This document shows, in pieces, positions 22,731 to 32,935 of a stretch of 64,000 nucleotides of DNA. The first letter of the stretch is position 1. Every line of letters begins with the position of its first letter. The stretch is from positions 248,001 through 312,000 of the forward strand of contig CAOLHI010001803.1 in NCBI GenBank assembly GCA_948474755.1, written 5' to 3'. Source of the stretch: Ctenosaura bakeri. Taxonomy: Eukaryota; Chordata; Lepidosauria; Squamata; Iguanidae. Position numbers and translations under genes: made by a program. The notes beneath the pieces were generated by a model that did not search any database, had not been told where the DNA came from, and was given only the letters and a program-made list of their open reading frames with translations.

Positions 22731-23480
22731 GTTAATTTAAATATTTCTATTCTGCCCTGTATCACAAATTGCAGTGCTCTATAAACAAAAACAATTTGCA
22801 AATCTAGAAAAATAGAGAATAATTTAAACAGTCCCAAAGCAACAAGTTGGCAAGTTAAAGCAAGTTAGAATTGTTTGAAGCCAGGTACTTGTACAGAGTT
22901 GGATAAAATTACAACACCCCCCCCCAAAAAAAACTTTGGTTAAAAAAAATATCTTTTAACTTGGTGTCAGAAGGAAGCCAGTATTAGAGACAAGTAGAGG
23001 ACAACTTTGGCACCACAGCAGAGAAAGCTCTCTCCTGTGTCCTCCTGCAATGCATGACCTCTGCCACCCCACACACAAAGGAAAGGTCCTTGAATAGACC
23101 TTGAATAGACCTAAATTCTTAGGCAGGCACTCCTTCAAGTATCAAGGTCTCAGGCCACTTAGGGCTTTGAATGCCAACATCAGGAGCTTACATTCAAACT
23201 GGAAATATACTGGCAGTCGGTGGAATTCCAAGACAATCAGACTCATTTTGTCTGTAAGAAGTTCAACAGCACTGCACTTAGCTACAGCTTCTGAGGCAGG
23301 ACCCATGGAGAATGCTTTGCAACAGTCTAATCAGGAAATTATTGGTACATGAATTATGTAGCTAGGTCATCTCCCTCCAGAAAAATAATGATGAATTCCA
23401 CAAGGAGCTTGCAAGAAATTGTGGTTGGTATAGGTTGTAAAGACTGCTTTTCTTTTAACTATTGAAGCCACTTGGATTCT
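22731..23480 (-). mobile_element. L2-like LINE 3' region
   Basis: Minus strand: tail 'atatttctattctgccctgt', A-rich part with a homopolymer C/A junction at 22915-22932, then 'cttagggctttgaatgccaa', 'actggcagtcggtggaattc', 'tttgcaacagtctaatcagg' and 'attatgtagctaggtcat'. This is the longest copy of this family in the window. No intact frame. Confidence 0.7.
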
Positions 23481-24409
23481 ATCTCAACCAAGAGACGGCT
23501 TACAATATTTCTAATTCTCTCTACCTCTTGGTGAGAATCCTCAAAGTAGTTTAACACTGATTCCAGATGGGTGCCTCCTAAAGTAGAAAGCTACTGTGCA
23601 ACATTGCAGCTTCAGGTTCCTGAAGCATTCTTTAGCTCCAGGGCCAAAACCCCACAAAGTCCTACTTTTTCTGAGGCTATGCTAGAAAGACCTCAGAAGG
23701 ATATCTTTATCAGTAGGGATTAACAGGACATAAGAGGAGACATGAAAGTTCCCAACCATTTTGAAGATCAAACAAGAGAGGAAGACCAGAACCAGAAACA
23801 AACCTAGATCTCACAAATGCATACAATAATTCTGTTGCTCAGCCCAGACTTAATGCCAAGCCAAAATCTTGGAACTACTACTTTTAAAAGCAGCATATGC
23901 CTGTTAGCCATTGATTTTCACATGTAATGTGTGATTCACAAGTAAGGTAACAAGCTAACATGTCAATATTTTTTGCACAAAAACTCTCATAAAATGTCCC
24001 AAGCTCTCCAAAAGCTCCCCAAACCAATAATTCTTCCATTATGAATAAGCATTATTCATTATGCAAAAGAACCCCTCTAAAATTTCTTTCATCTTGATTG
24101 AATATTTAAAACCAATGATGTCGCACTTCATTGCTATGAAGGAAAAAGCAATGAGCTACATTATTACTTCCAGGCTCTGGTTATATTTAGGACTGAATGG
24201 TATTTCTACCATTCACCCTGCTTTCAAACTCCCTGGGACAGCTCACCTTTGACCTCAGTCTTTAAGGAACCATCTTACGGATTATTGAATCCATTCACAG
24301 GAATGTAATTCTTGGCTGATTTTGTCCTTGAAGGAAGCAGTGAGCCATTTTAGCAAGTTTGATATTGCTGTGAGAAGGTCTCCTAAACCTACACCCTTTT
24401 TGGAGCCTA
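23481..24409. other. Intron 1, unassigned
   Basis: Nothing recognised; the first part may still belong to the L2-like element. Confidence 0.45.
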
Positions 24410-24680
24410 TTTGCAGTTTGGCACTTATTCTGTGCAAAATTCACACATGGTACTTTTGTACAAAAACCAGTACCTCTTATGCAGGAACAGCAATTTCTGT
24501 GCAGAAAGATAATATTTTTATGCAAAAATATTGTTTTCTACACAGAAAATTTTGTTCCTTGCACAGAAACAGCTGTTTCCTGTGCAGAAGATAGTGCCTT
24601 CTGCATGCATGCACAAATGTGCGAATTTTGTGCAGAATTTCTTTGCAAATAAATAAACAAAGATGTGAATTTCACACAGA
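24410..24680. repeat. Degenerate GCACAGAAA-type repeat
   Basis: About twelve loosely spaced variants of 'tgtgcagaaa' / 'tatgcaaaaa' / 'acacagaaaa', some inverted. It looks like a low-order tandem array that has decayed. Confidence 0.6.
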
Positions 24681-25745
24681 ACAGATTCCCACGCTGTGAG
24701 GATTCTCGTCAGTCCAGGATCCTCCTTGTCAAGTTTCCCAACACTTGGGAACACTTTGTGGACCTTTTTTTTAATTACCAAAAAAGTTCAAATAATCTTT
24801 CCATTCCTAGCCTATCGCATAGCCTGGAACTCGGAACTCCCCAGCAAATTGCATCTGCAGCTCATTGTCCCAGCTAGGAAACCCTGTCAGAGGAGAGGGC
24901 CCAGCACTGCCTCCACCAGATCAATGGATTCTTGGTTGACTTGCTCACTCCAAAGATGACTCAAACCCTCTCCAAATGGCAAACAGAAGACTTTGTTTTT
25001 CCTTTTCCTTTTCTTCGTCCTCCAGGAAAATACAAAGTTTCTTGGTAATAATGATGGATGGAAGAAAAACAATGTGCTAACATTAGGGTACCCCTGGGAT
25101 GACACCCAAAGCGCATGCAGGGTGAAACGTGAACCAAATTAAAAAAGCATAATCTGTCTTCACATTCCAGACTGCACTGAAGTCACGCATGTCTGTGCCG
25201 TCTTGTAAAAACACCCCCCCCATTTTTCTTCCTTTTCCTTGTTTTTCTTTTTGCCGTTTTAACCCATGAGCCCTTCAGGTTAGACAGGTAATCTTTGCAG
25301 ACTGCCACGAGATAACACAACCTTTCAGTCTAGAGGGGGAGAGAGAATTAATGACTTTTGCCGTACAAGATGATTAGATGATAACAGCCCAGCCAAAAAG
25401 AGATGGTTCTGCAGCACACCCAGAACCCCAAATAAGAAAGATGAACAACTTTTCTCCTCTTCTGTTTGGTCTTGTTCCCTCCTCCCTCTCTCCAGAAACA
25501 ATTCTTTTATACCCGGTAAAAGCCAGACATTTTGAGACTGCAAAGAGAAACGAAGAAATAAAAAGTCTTTTAAAACACATCCAATGCCTTTTAACAAACA
25601 GCCCTTTCATAACCCAAGGATGTTCTGCCCTTTCTATTTCTCTCTCTCTATTTTAATTACAGATTTCAGAACAAAATAGAATAAGATGGAAGCGAATTCC
25701 TTTCCTGACGGAAGACACGTAGGAGGAAAAGAAAAAGACATTTAC
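24681..25745. other. Intron 1, repeat-poor
   Basis: No mobile element recognised for more than 1 kb, unlike the rest of the intron. It leads up to the first coding exon and probably holds the start of intron 1 with regulatory sequence. Confidence 0.45.
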
Positions 25746-25821
25746 CGTCTGATCTAGGTGAATTTAATGTGGAAAGACAGAGAGGTTCTACCGGAGCCAC
25801 TCTCGCGGTGTGCTTCTTCAT
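25746..25821 (-). CDS. SLC35F4: SLC35F4-like first coding exon (alternative N-terminus)
   Basis: On the minus strand an ATG at 25821 (A at -3) starts MKKHTARVAP, which resembles the N-terminus I recall for a short isoform of the SLC35F3/F4 pair. The exon then runs to RSD plus one base, where G|GTAAAT forms a donor. The 76-bp exon ends in phase 1. The exon at 1746 begins with GA, so splicing gives a Gly codon and an open frame into the transporter exon. The residues are hydrophilic and would be cytosolic. Longer SLC35F4 isoforms use other first exons, which I did not find in the window. The start is chosen over an upstream in-frame ATG at 25926 because that stretch is low-complexity and unlike the family. 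Confidence 0.65.
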
Positions 25822-26330
25822 TCTCTGGGATTGTTCGCTCTGTGATGCTACAATCCCTTCTTCGCCTTTCGCCTCCACATTGTTTTCAGTGCCCCCCTTT
25901 TCTCTCCCCCCCCCAAAACACCACAAGGTACCTCTCCGCTGCTGTGTCTAAAGACAAGACGCTGTTCGGAAGATGCCGCAGCGAGCTAGGAGGACAGTTC
26001 CCCTGTTTCCCGGGGAAACCATTTGCAACACATCCAAACAACGCTTGACCTCAAAGGCAACCCTTTCGCAGCGGGCCCAGGGCGACCAGCGGTTCAATAA
26101 GCAGGACCCTAAATATATCTTATCCCGTCTATCTCTGTATATTACCCCATCCACCTGCCTCCAACTTCAAAGATGAGAGGAAGCCCATTCCAGACCAAAA
26201 CATCCAGTTTGCACAAAGCAACAGCCTTCCCAGCGTGCCCACGAATGAGGCTTCCAATCTTTCGGCAACAACGGCAAGGGAAGGCGGCACGACAATTTGC
26301 TGGGTCTTCGTGCTACGAAAACGGATGAGG
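25822..26330 (-). promoter_or_regulatory. CpG-rich, repeat-free promoter candidate
   Basis: Directly upstream of the first coding exon. CpG dinucleotides are frequent (for example 'ttcttcgcctttcgcc', 'gatgccgcagcgagc', 'cgcagcgggcccagggcgac'), no TATA box is placed suitably, and no mobile element is present. This fits a CpG-island type promoter and 5' untranslated region of the SLC35F4-like gene. Confidence 0.5.
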
Positions 26331-26499
26331 GGATAAGGCAGCTGCAAAACTTGACAACCTTCTCTCCTTCCAAGGTCTAATATGGAGGAGGGGGGAGGCA
26401 GCAAGAACTCTTAGTCAACCAACCCCAGAGAACCTTCCCCAGGAACTTCCAGATCTTTTGAACGTCTGCTCCCATCAACTCCAAAAGTAACTCACCTGG

Positions 26500-26740
26500 T
26501 TCTCAGCACACTGCTGCTACCTCAGTTTTATCCTCACAGCAATCCTGGGAGGTAGGTTAGGCTCAGAGATCATGATTGGCTCAAGAGCATAATGGCTGAA
26601 TAAGGACAGGGGACCCAGACTTCTCCTGTCCTGATAAAGCATTATAATAATCATGCCGCACTCCCCTCTTTGCTTATTTAATTAATTTATATCCCACCTA
26701 TCTCCCAACTCAGGAGCCAAGGCTGCTGGATCTTTGACAT
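26500..26740. mobile_element. L2/MIR-like fragment
   Basis: Contains 'cctcacagcaatcctgggag' followed by 'gtaggttaggctcagag' and then 'atttatatcccacctatctc', phrases of L2/MIR-type 3' ends. Confidence 0.55.
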
Positions 26741-26799
26741 GCTCACCTGTGGGAAAGCCTCTGGAACCTGTGGGGAGGGGAGGGGGCCATTGCACAAGC

Positions 26800-27125
26800 T
26801 GCTACATCAGAGTTGTGCAGAGTAAATCTCCACATGTGGAGTTACATCTTAACAATGCCGCACGACCTTTGTGTTCAGTGCACAACTGAACCAAGGCAGA
26901 AAATGTGCCACTGAATGCATAGCCACCATGATGCACGCTCATCCAGATTGTGCATCCATGTCTAAGGCATGTCCATGACTAATGTGCATATGCATCCATG
27001 TCACAATGCATAGCCATGTGCAATGAGCATCCATGCACAGTGGAGGAACTGGTGGAATCTGTTTTCACAACTTTGAACTGAATGGGGACATTCCACATTG
27101 GACAAAAAGGTCCAACCACTTCCAT
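26800..27125. repeat. TGCA-rich dispersed repeat
   Basis: Rich in GTGCA/TGCAT words and ending in 'aactttgaactgaatgggga', like the ends at 22.6 and 59.6 kb. Internal repetition of 'gcatccatg' and 'catagccatg'. Confidence 0.55.
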
Positions 27126-27146
27126 AGTGGGATTTGCATATTCATA

Positions 27147-27262
27147 AGAGGAAGGAACTGGCAAAACCATCTGTGAGTATTCCTTGTCTAAGAAACCCTG
27201 TGAAATTTACGGGGTTGCCAGAAGTCAAAGGGCAAACTGAAGACACATATACACAAAGTCAC
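27147..27262 (+). mobile_element. 5S/Sauria-type SINE, 3' half
   Basis: Starts in the body ('gaggaaggaactggcaaaac'), continues 'tattccttgtctaagaaacc' and 'ggggttgccagaagtcaaa', and ends CA-rich. The 5S head is missing. Confidence 0.8.
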
Positions 27263-27334
27263 CAACAGGATTCTAGATTCTACTTCTTTAAAAGCATCCA
27301 AAACAAAGGACGTCCACAGACAAAACCTGAGTCT

Positions 27335-27478
27335 ACATTTATTTATTTATTATTTATTTTATTATTATTTATTTGTATCCCACCTCTCCATATGGATCGA
27401 GGCGGTGAACAACTTACAAATAGCATGTATTTCAATACATTTTTCTATATATGCCCCCAACAAGCTGGGTACTCATGC
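27335..27478 (-). mobile_element. tRNA-type SINE with (AAAT)n tail, truncated
   Basis: An ATTT-rich tail at the left is followed by 'tcccacctctccatatggat', 'cgaggcggtgaacaacttac' and 'caacaagctgggtactcat'. Same family as 28263-28515 but without the head. Confidence 0.85.
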
Positions 27479-27494
27479 CCGTAGGTTACGCACA

Positions 27495-27733
27495 AGAGAG
27501 AGCCAGCATGGTGTAGTGGTTTGAGCAATGAGCTAGAAATGTGATATTAGAGTTTGAATCCATTTTCCGCCATGAAAACCCACTGGGTGACCTTGGGCAA
27601 GTCACACTCTCTCAGCCTCAGAGGGAGGCAATGGCAAAAGCCCCTCTGAACAAACCTTGCCGAGAAAACCCACTGATAGGATTGCCTTTGGGTCACCATA
27701 AGTTGGAAAACAACTTGAAGGCACACAACAACG
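27495..27733 (+). mobile_element. Sauria SINE, nearly full length
   Basis: tRNA-derived head with A box in 'agccagcatggtgtagtgg' and B box in 'gagtttgaatcc'. The body has 'ccactgggtgaccttgggca' and 'ctctcagcctcagaggga'. The tail 'accataagttggaaaacaac' and 'ttgaaggcacacaacaac' matches BovB ends. It is the best copy in the window. Confidence 0.95.
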
Positions 27734-27848
27734 TTACTGACAGAATTCTAGCCTCTGTGTGTATTTCACGAGGTGTTACTGCATTGCTGCCTCAAGAACC
27801 TTCTGCACCCAAAGTCCCAAAGTGACAGGGCAGCATAAGGAAGATTAT

Positions 27849-28028
27849 GGCCATTTCCACACCAGACTGTTATAGCACAATTATTCCACTTGCAACATCC
27901 TATGGAATCCTAGGGTTTGCAGTTTCGGGAGGGGCCGGCCAGCCCCTCCCGAAAATGCAAACCCCAGGATTCCATAGGATGTTGAAAGTGGAATCATAGC
28001 ACTATAACAGCCTAGTGCAGAAATGGTC
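27849..28028. mobile_element. Palindromic MITE, copy 6
   Basis: Ends GGCCATTTCCACAC / GTGCAGAAATGGTC, 180 bp, centre GGGGCCGGCCAGCCCC. Flanks TAT and TGT (one mismatch). Confidence 0.95.
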
Positions 28029-28054
28029 TGTAAGTAAATTGATACATAAAAAAA

Positions 28055-28590
28055 AAGGTCAAAATCCTGCATTAAGGAGACGGAGTGCAACCGGACACGC
28101 ATACAGTAATGTGATGATTGCACTTCAGAGAACTGCAACACTGTCCAAATGCATGATCCATCAGATAGGAAACGAGCAGTTACAGTGTGCGCTGCACATA
28201 TACTTGTGCAATAAACAATACACATCTGCGTGTGTGATGATACCACATATTCAGCTCTGCTTTTATTTATTTATTTATTTATTTATTTTTATTTATTTAT
28301 TTATTTATTTGTATCCCGCCTCTCCATATGGATCGAGGTGGCGAACAACTTACAAATAGCATGTATTTCGAAACAGCTCTATACATGCCCCCAACAAGCT
28401 GGGTACTCATTTTACCGACCTGCGAAAGGGTGGAAGGCTGAGTCAACCTTGGAGCTGGGCAGGATTGAACACACAACCTTGTGGCTTGCAGTACTGGCAT
28501 TTAACCACTGCGCCACCATGGCTTCCACAACTGCCAACTGAACTGAAACATCATGCCATAGCCAAAAGGTATGCCCACATGTCTATGGGA
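28055..28590. repeat. TGCA-rich dispersed repeat, split by a SINE
   Basis: Left part 28055-28262 ends in the exact 20-mer shared with 22.5 kb. The right part (28516-28590) continues 'cttccacaactgccaactga' and 'catcatgccatagccaaaag'. The SINE between them was inserted after this repeat. Confidence 0.6.
28263..28515 (-). mobile_element. tRNA-type SINE with (AAAT)n tail, full length
   Basis: Minus strand. Head 'ggcgcagtggttaaatgcc' (A box) and 'tgtgttcaatcctg' (B box), body 'cagccttccaccctttcgc' and 'tgagtacccagcttgttggg'. The 3' part reads 'cgatccatatggagaggcgg' plus an (AAAT)n tail at 28263-28310. The 3' part resembles the L2-like LINE end at 41.3 kb, its likely partner. Confidence 0.9.
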
Positions 28591-28629
28591 ACTTACACAT
28601 GTGTAAGTCACTAACATAAGTCACTAACA

Positions 28630-28831
28630 AGAGACAGTGTGATATAGTGGTTTTGAGTGTCGGACTAGGACTCCAGGAAATCAGGATTCAAATCCCTTCT
28701 TGGCCAGTGTGAAACCCACTGGACCTTGGGCAAGTCACACACTCTCAGCCTCAGAGAAAGGCATTGTCAAGAAAAACCTACAAACCCTGTTGCTATAAGT
28801 TGGAGATAACTTGGAGGCACATAACCACACA
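28630..28831 (+). mobile_element. Sauria SINE
   Basis: Head 'gacagtgtgatatagtgg', B-box 'ggattcaaatccc', body 'gggcaagtcacacactctca', tail 'ataagttggagataacttgg' ending in ACA repeats. It lies head to tail with the next copy. Confidence 0.92.
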
Positions 28832-29065
28832 ATGAGCCAACATGGTGGAGTGACCTGAGTGTTGACCTAAGACTAACACCCTGGAAGACCAGAGTTTGAA
28901 TTCCTGCTCAGTCACGGGGACCCACTGGGTGACCCTGGGCAAGTCATGCTCTCTCTCAGCCTCAGAAAAAGACAACAGCAATCCCTATCTTCACAAGTCT
29001 CCTAGGAAAGAATCTCCTTAGGATTGACATACATTGCAAACAACTTGAAGTCACACAACAACAAC
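28832..29065 (+). mobile_element. Sauria SINE
   Basis: Head 'gagccaacatggtggagtg', B-box 'gagtttgaattcc', body 'cccactgggtgaccctgggc', tail 'aacaacttgaagtcacacaa' and (CAA)n, into which the next MITE is inserted. Confidence 0.92.
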
Positions 29066-29245
29066 GGCCATTTCCGCACGAGTCTGTTATAGCGCGATAA
29101 TTCCACTTTCAACCTCCTATGGAATCCTGGGGTTTGCAGTTTCGGGAGGGGCCAGCCGGCCCCTCCCGAAACTGCAAACCCCAGGATTCCATAGGAGGTT
29201 GAAAGTGGAATCATCGCGCTATAACAGACTCGTGCGGAAATGGCC
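29066..29245. mobile_element. Palindromic MITE, copy 7 (best palindrome)
   Basis: A 180-bp inverted repeat with only a couple of differences between arms. Ends GGCCATTTCCGCAC / GTGCGGAAATGGCC, flanks AAC and AAC within the SINE's CAA tail. Copy-specific variants (gagtctg, cctcctatgg) are present in both arms. Confidence 0.97.
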
Positions 29246-29600
29246 AACAACAAAAAGTCCCTAACAAGATTCTAGTGGCAAAATGTTATGGCATGAGAAA
29301 GGAACTTCCTTTAAGTGAGCTTCTGAAGAGCCCTTGAATTCCTCCGATACTCTCTTGTCATCCCTTGATGGCTTCATTAATCCAGAAGTACACTTAGTGC
29401 TAATACTATTGTCTTTCAAGCACCATCCCTTCTTCTTCACAGTCGTTTTTTAAATATGGCCTCTGCGTCTTTTTTTTTTCCTGCTGCATTTTTCTTTGCT
29501 GCCCTTCTTACGTTTGGATTGGGTATTGTGTTTTTAATTGGTTGTGCTGTTCTGATTGCCGCAAATCTTTGCAAAAGGGTTGTGACAAACAACAGCCTCA
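29246..29600. other. Unassigned
   Basis: T-rich stretch at 29468-29477; no exon seen. Confidence 0.45.
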
Positions 29601-29690
29601 AGGGCCCCTCCCTAAACTGCAAACCCCAGGATTCCATAGGATGTTGAAAGTGGAATAATAGCACTAGAACAGTCTAGTGTGGAAACGGCC
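29601..29690. mobile_element. Palindromic MITE, copy 8 (one arm only)
   Basis: Only the right half is present, from the GGGCCCCTCCC centre to GTGTGGAAACGGCC. Confidence 0.9.
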
Positions 29691-29834
29691 TTTCTTTCTC
29701 TACTCCCTTTCAAAATTGCTGGCTTTTCATTCAGAATGCCTCTAAATGTGTGAAAGGAGACCTTGAAAAATTGCTTTATAAAAGGTAATCAGTTCCAGTG
29801 AACATCCCAAGCCCTCCTTCTCAAGTGTCGTTGT

Positions 29835-30060
29835 TGTTAATCTTTGTTTATACCTAATTTTTTTCTGGCAAGGACTCAAAGGGGCTTACAATAACCTTTT
29901 TTTTAAAGTTAGAAATCATGGAATACAAAAGTTAAAACACAAATTAAACAGTCAAAATAAGAATTAAAACAAAGTTAAAACTGTGTTAACAAAAATACAG
30001 TTAAGAGAGACAGACAGAAAGAAAGAACTCAACATATAAGGTTCCGAGACCATAATGTTG
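29835..30060 (-). mobile_element. L2-like LINE 3' untranslated part
   Basis: 'tctggcaaggactcaaaggg' and 'gcttacaataacc', then an A-rich body of the AAGTTAAAAC type, as at 61.5 kb. Confidence 0.55.
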
Positions 30061-30371
30061 TACAAAAAACTATTATACATAATAGGCAATCAATGGACAA
30101 CGTGGTAGAAAAATACTCTTTAGATACAATGCTAAATATATTATTTAGATATAATGATAATGAGAATTGATGGATGGTATGTCCGTTGCTGGAATCTTTA
30201 AGTGAGACATTTCAACCGGATCGGTCTTTGTCGGCCCATGTTTTTCCTTGAACGTGTGTGGTGTGGATCCTTCTTTCTGACTCATTCCCAAAGGCTGCTT
30301 ATAGTGGCAACTGGTATCACTACTACTGGATATAAGCCATATAATGAATTTTGTAAAACATCCCCCATACA

Positions 30372-30705
30372 AGTGGTGGCTCCGCACGAGCTGCCTGCTC
30401 GCGCGAGACCCCCGCCTCTTCCTTTGCAGTGCAGCCTGGGACCTTCCCAGGCTGCACTGTGACAGGAAGCGCGATCGGCCCAGCTCCCGAGGCTCCACAC
30501 ACAAAGCAAGTGCGTGCAGGGCCCCGGAGCGATGCGCGACCACGCACCATTTTCGGCTTAAAGCCAAAAATGAAAAAATGCGTGAGCAGTCCCTGCTAGG
30601 CCCTGGAGCATTGCGCAAATGTGAGTGCGTCAGGTGGGCCGCTCCTCACATTTGCGCGATGCTCGAGGGGCCCTTTCGCACGGAAAATGCCGTGCGAAAA
30701 GGGCC
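30372..30705 (+). mobile_element. CpG-rich MITE, subfamily B, left-truncated
   Basis: Shares 'gcacgagctgcctgctcgcg', 'agtgcagcctggga', 'gctccacacac' and 'gccaaaaatgaaaa' with copies at 40.2, 50.4 and 59.0 kb. Right end 'gtgcgaaaagggcc'. The usual left end is missing. Very CpG-rich; all open frames over it are compositional. Confidence 0.88.
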
Positions 30706-31584
30706 TATGATTCTATGATTCTAATAAAACTGTGAGCTGCATCAAAAAAAGAAAAGAAAAGAATGTGAGTTCTTTCTGCACATGTACATGGATGTTATGT
30801 TTGATATGTACTTGTTAAGAATATACTGTCAGATTTTGGTCGGTATACATAGTAATACTCGATCACTGCCTTATGTTTTTTTTATCCATCCTGCAAGTAG
30901 AGGGATACGTTCTACCCTCAACTTATCCACTAGTCATAGCAAATTCTGTAATTTTGGACCCAAAACTTGCCCTCAACTTATCCACGTGATCAACTTATAG
31001 GGGAGTATATACCGTAGCACTGCACAGAAGAATGCAATGGTATGTCTCTTATCTTGAAAACCCCAGGACTGATCTTGACTCTACTCAGGGCAAAATTACA
31101 GCCTCCCAACCATCTTGTGCAGGACGTCGCCTGCCCTGTCCAGCCGTTGCATCCTTAGCTTCCTTGTTCATCCAGCCCTTCGTGAAATAACCTTTGCCGA
31201 CGTTCACTGGGGCTCTCTGACTGGTTATTCAGCAAGCGGTGGAAAACTACTCACGTCGGCTGTCGTTTTCTTCAGCGCGTTTTAAGGACAAGCAGTAGCC
31301 AGCAGATGACAAGCGACAGACCCATTACCAACTCATTTCACGGGGCTGGAATATTAATGTGATTTATGGGACAAAATAGCCAAACAATGTGATCTTGGGC
31401 AGAAAAAGAGGCGTGAATGTGATACGGAGGAGACTGTGGGCTCCACATTAAGCACAAATACAGGAGAAAGGCATCGTGGTTTCAAATCTCCACATCAATC
31501 AATGCACTGATTTTTTTAAAAAAAAGAACACCTAAAAACCTAAGGATCCTAGAAAAGAAGGTGATTAAGAATAATCATTCATTC
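30706..31584. other. Unassigned, partly repeat-free
   Basis: Starts with a 15-bp CR1-tail-like 'tatgattctatgattct'. From about 31140 to 31430 the sequence is repeat-free and of mixed composition ('cctttgccgacgttcactgg', 'actcacgtcggctgtcg'), a possible conserved non-coding stretch. Confidence 0.3.
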
Positions 31585-32112
31585 AATTGGAATGTCGGGT
31601 ACGATTTGATGTATGGCGCTGGAGAAAATTCAACAGATACCATGGACTGCTAAAAATCAAGGCTGAACTCTGTAGAAGCAAAGATGACTGAGGCCATTTC
31701 CGCACTAGCCTGTTATAGCGTGATGATTCCACTTTCAACATCCTCTGGAATCCTGGAATCTGGCCGGCCCCTCCCGAAACTGCAAACCCCGGGATTCCAG
31801 AGGATGTTGAAAGAGGAATCATCGCACTATAACAGGCTAGTGCGGAAATGGCCTAAGCTGAGGCTGTCATACTTTGGGTATATCATGAAACAACACGACA
31901 CAAAAAGCAGATAATGCTGGGTAAAATAGAAGGCAGTAGGAAAAGAGGAAGAGTGCACTTCAACTAGATTTATTTCATCAAGGAAGCCACGGATGCCCTG
32001 AATCTGGAAGATGAGTGGGGGCACTTGGATGTCATTCATAAGGTCGCCATGAATCAAAGCTGTCTTGACTGGCAATTTGCAACAACTGGCAATTAGCAAC
32101 AAATTTTGATGC
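31585..32112 (+). mobile_element. RTE-BovB LINE 3' end, split by a MITE
   Basis: Left part translates to fragments of the BovB ORF2 C-terminus up to '..LNSVEAKMTE'. After the MITE (31692-31853) it resumes with 'tactttgggtatatcatg' and 'ataatgctgggtaaaataga' (cf. YFGHIMR, MLGKIEG). It ends in 'gtcgccatgaatcaaag'. Multiple frame breaks. Confidence 0.82.
31692..31853. mobile_element. Palindromic MITE, copy 9
   Basis: Arms match with the copy-specific 'catcctctggaatcc' in both; part of the left centre is deleted (162 bp). Flanks TGA and TAA. Confidence 0.95.
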
Positions 32113-32438
32113 TGACTTGAGAGCAGTTAGCAACAACAATGAAGTTGGGACTAACTCCTCAACTGCGAAGCAAACGATAATTCGAAAATGAAAAGGAATT
32201 TTCAGCTTTCCTACAAATATGAACATCAGAAAAAGTTTATAAATATTGTTGTACAGAAGTACTACCTTCATTTCAACTATATATAAATAGTTGAAATAAA
32301 TAATAATCATAAATAAATAACTTTAAATAAATTTAAAATAAATAACTTTTCTGATAAGCCATGTCGTCTTGTACGTTCCAATGCAATAGCCTCTGTTTGG
32401 TCACTTCTGGGGAAAGTTCACAGAGTCGTAGAATCTTA
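32113..32438. other. Unassigned
   Basis: AT-rich, includes an (AAATAAT)-like patch at 32295-32345. Confidence 0.45.
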
Positions 32439-32625
32439 GGCCATTTCCGCCCTACACTGTTATAGTGCTATTATTCCACTTTCAACATCCTATGGAATTC
32501 TGGGGTTTGTAGCTTCCTGAGGCCAAAGAGTTCTCTGGCTGACAAGTCTCAATGCCCCTCCCAGGCTTTCATAGCATGTGGAAAGTGGAATAATAGCACT
32601 AAAACAATGTAGTGCAGAAATGTCT
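32439..32625. mobile_element. Palindromic MITE, copy 10 (long-loop subfamily)
   Basis: Arms as in the family, but the centre holds 'ctgaggccaaagagttctct' and 'ggctgacaagtctc', a longer loop shared, inverted, with the copy at 52.6 kb. Confidence 0.92.
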
Positions 32626-32635
32626 ATAGTGTTAG

Positions 32636-32935
32636 AAGGGCTAAAAGGGCCATCTAATGCAACTCCCACCATGCAGGAATACCAGCTAAAGCACTTCTAA
32701 AAGATTTCCATCCAACCTCTCTTTAAAGACTTTCAAAGAAGGAGAGTCTACCATTCTCTGAGCCAGCCTATTCCATTGTCAAACAGTTCTTATGGTAAAG
32801 AATTTCTTCCTTATGTTTGGTTAGAATCTCCTTTCTTGTTATCTGAATCCATGGGTTCTCATTCTAGTCTCTGGAGCAGCAGAACATAAGCTTGCTCCAT
32901 TTTCTACATCTTCTACATGACATCCCTTCAGATTT
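32636..32935 (-). mobile_element. CR1 LINE, old copy, left part
   Basis: Minus-strand CR1 3' region up to 'gacatcccttcagattt'. Its expected continuation ('aaaggatggctatcaca') is found at about 37690 and then 37946-38095, so 4.7 kb of sequence is inserted into it. Confidence 0.88.

Noticed and set aside
25666..25926. An 86-residue minus-strand frame over the SLC35F4-like first exon
   Set aside because: Only residues from the internal ATG at 25821 to the donor at 25746 look like the family. The upstream part is low-complexity and the downstream part reads through the donor into intron.
27495..29065. tRNA genes suggested by A- and B-box sequences
   Set aside because: They are heads of Sauria and other SINEs: the cloverleaf is incomplete and each is followed by a SINE body and tail.
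30145..30718. Several overlapping open frames of 75-157 residues near 30.1-30.7 kb
   Set aside because: They lie on a CpG-rich MITE whose GC-rich composition makes stop codons rare on every strand; similar false frames occur over the copies at 40.2, 50.4 and 59.0 kb.
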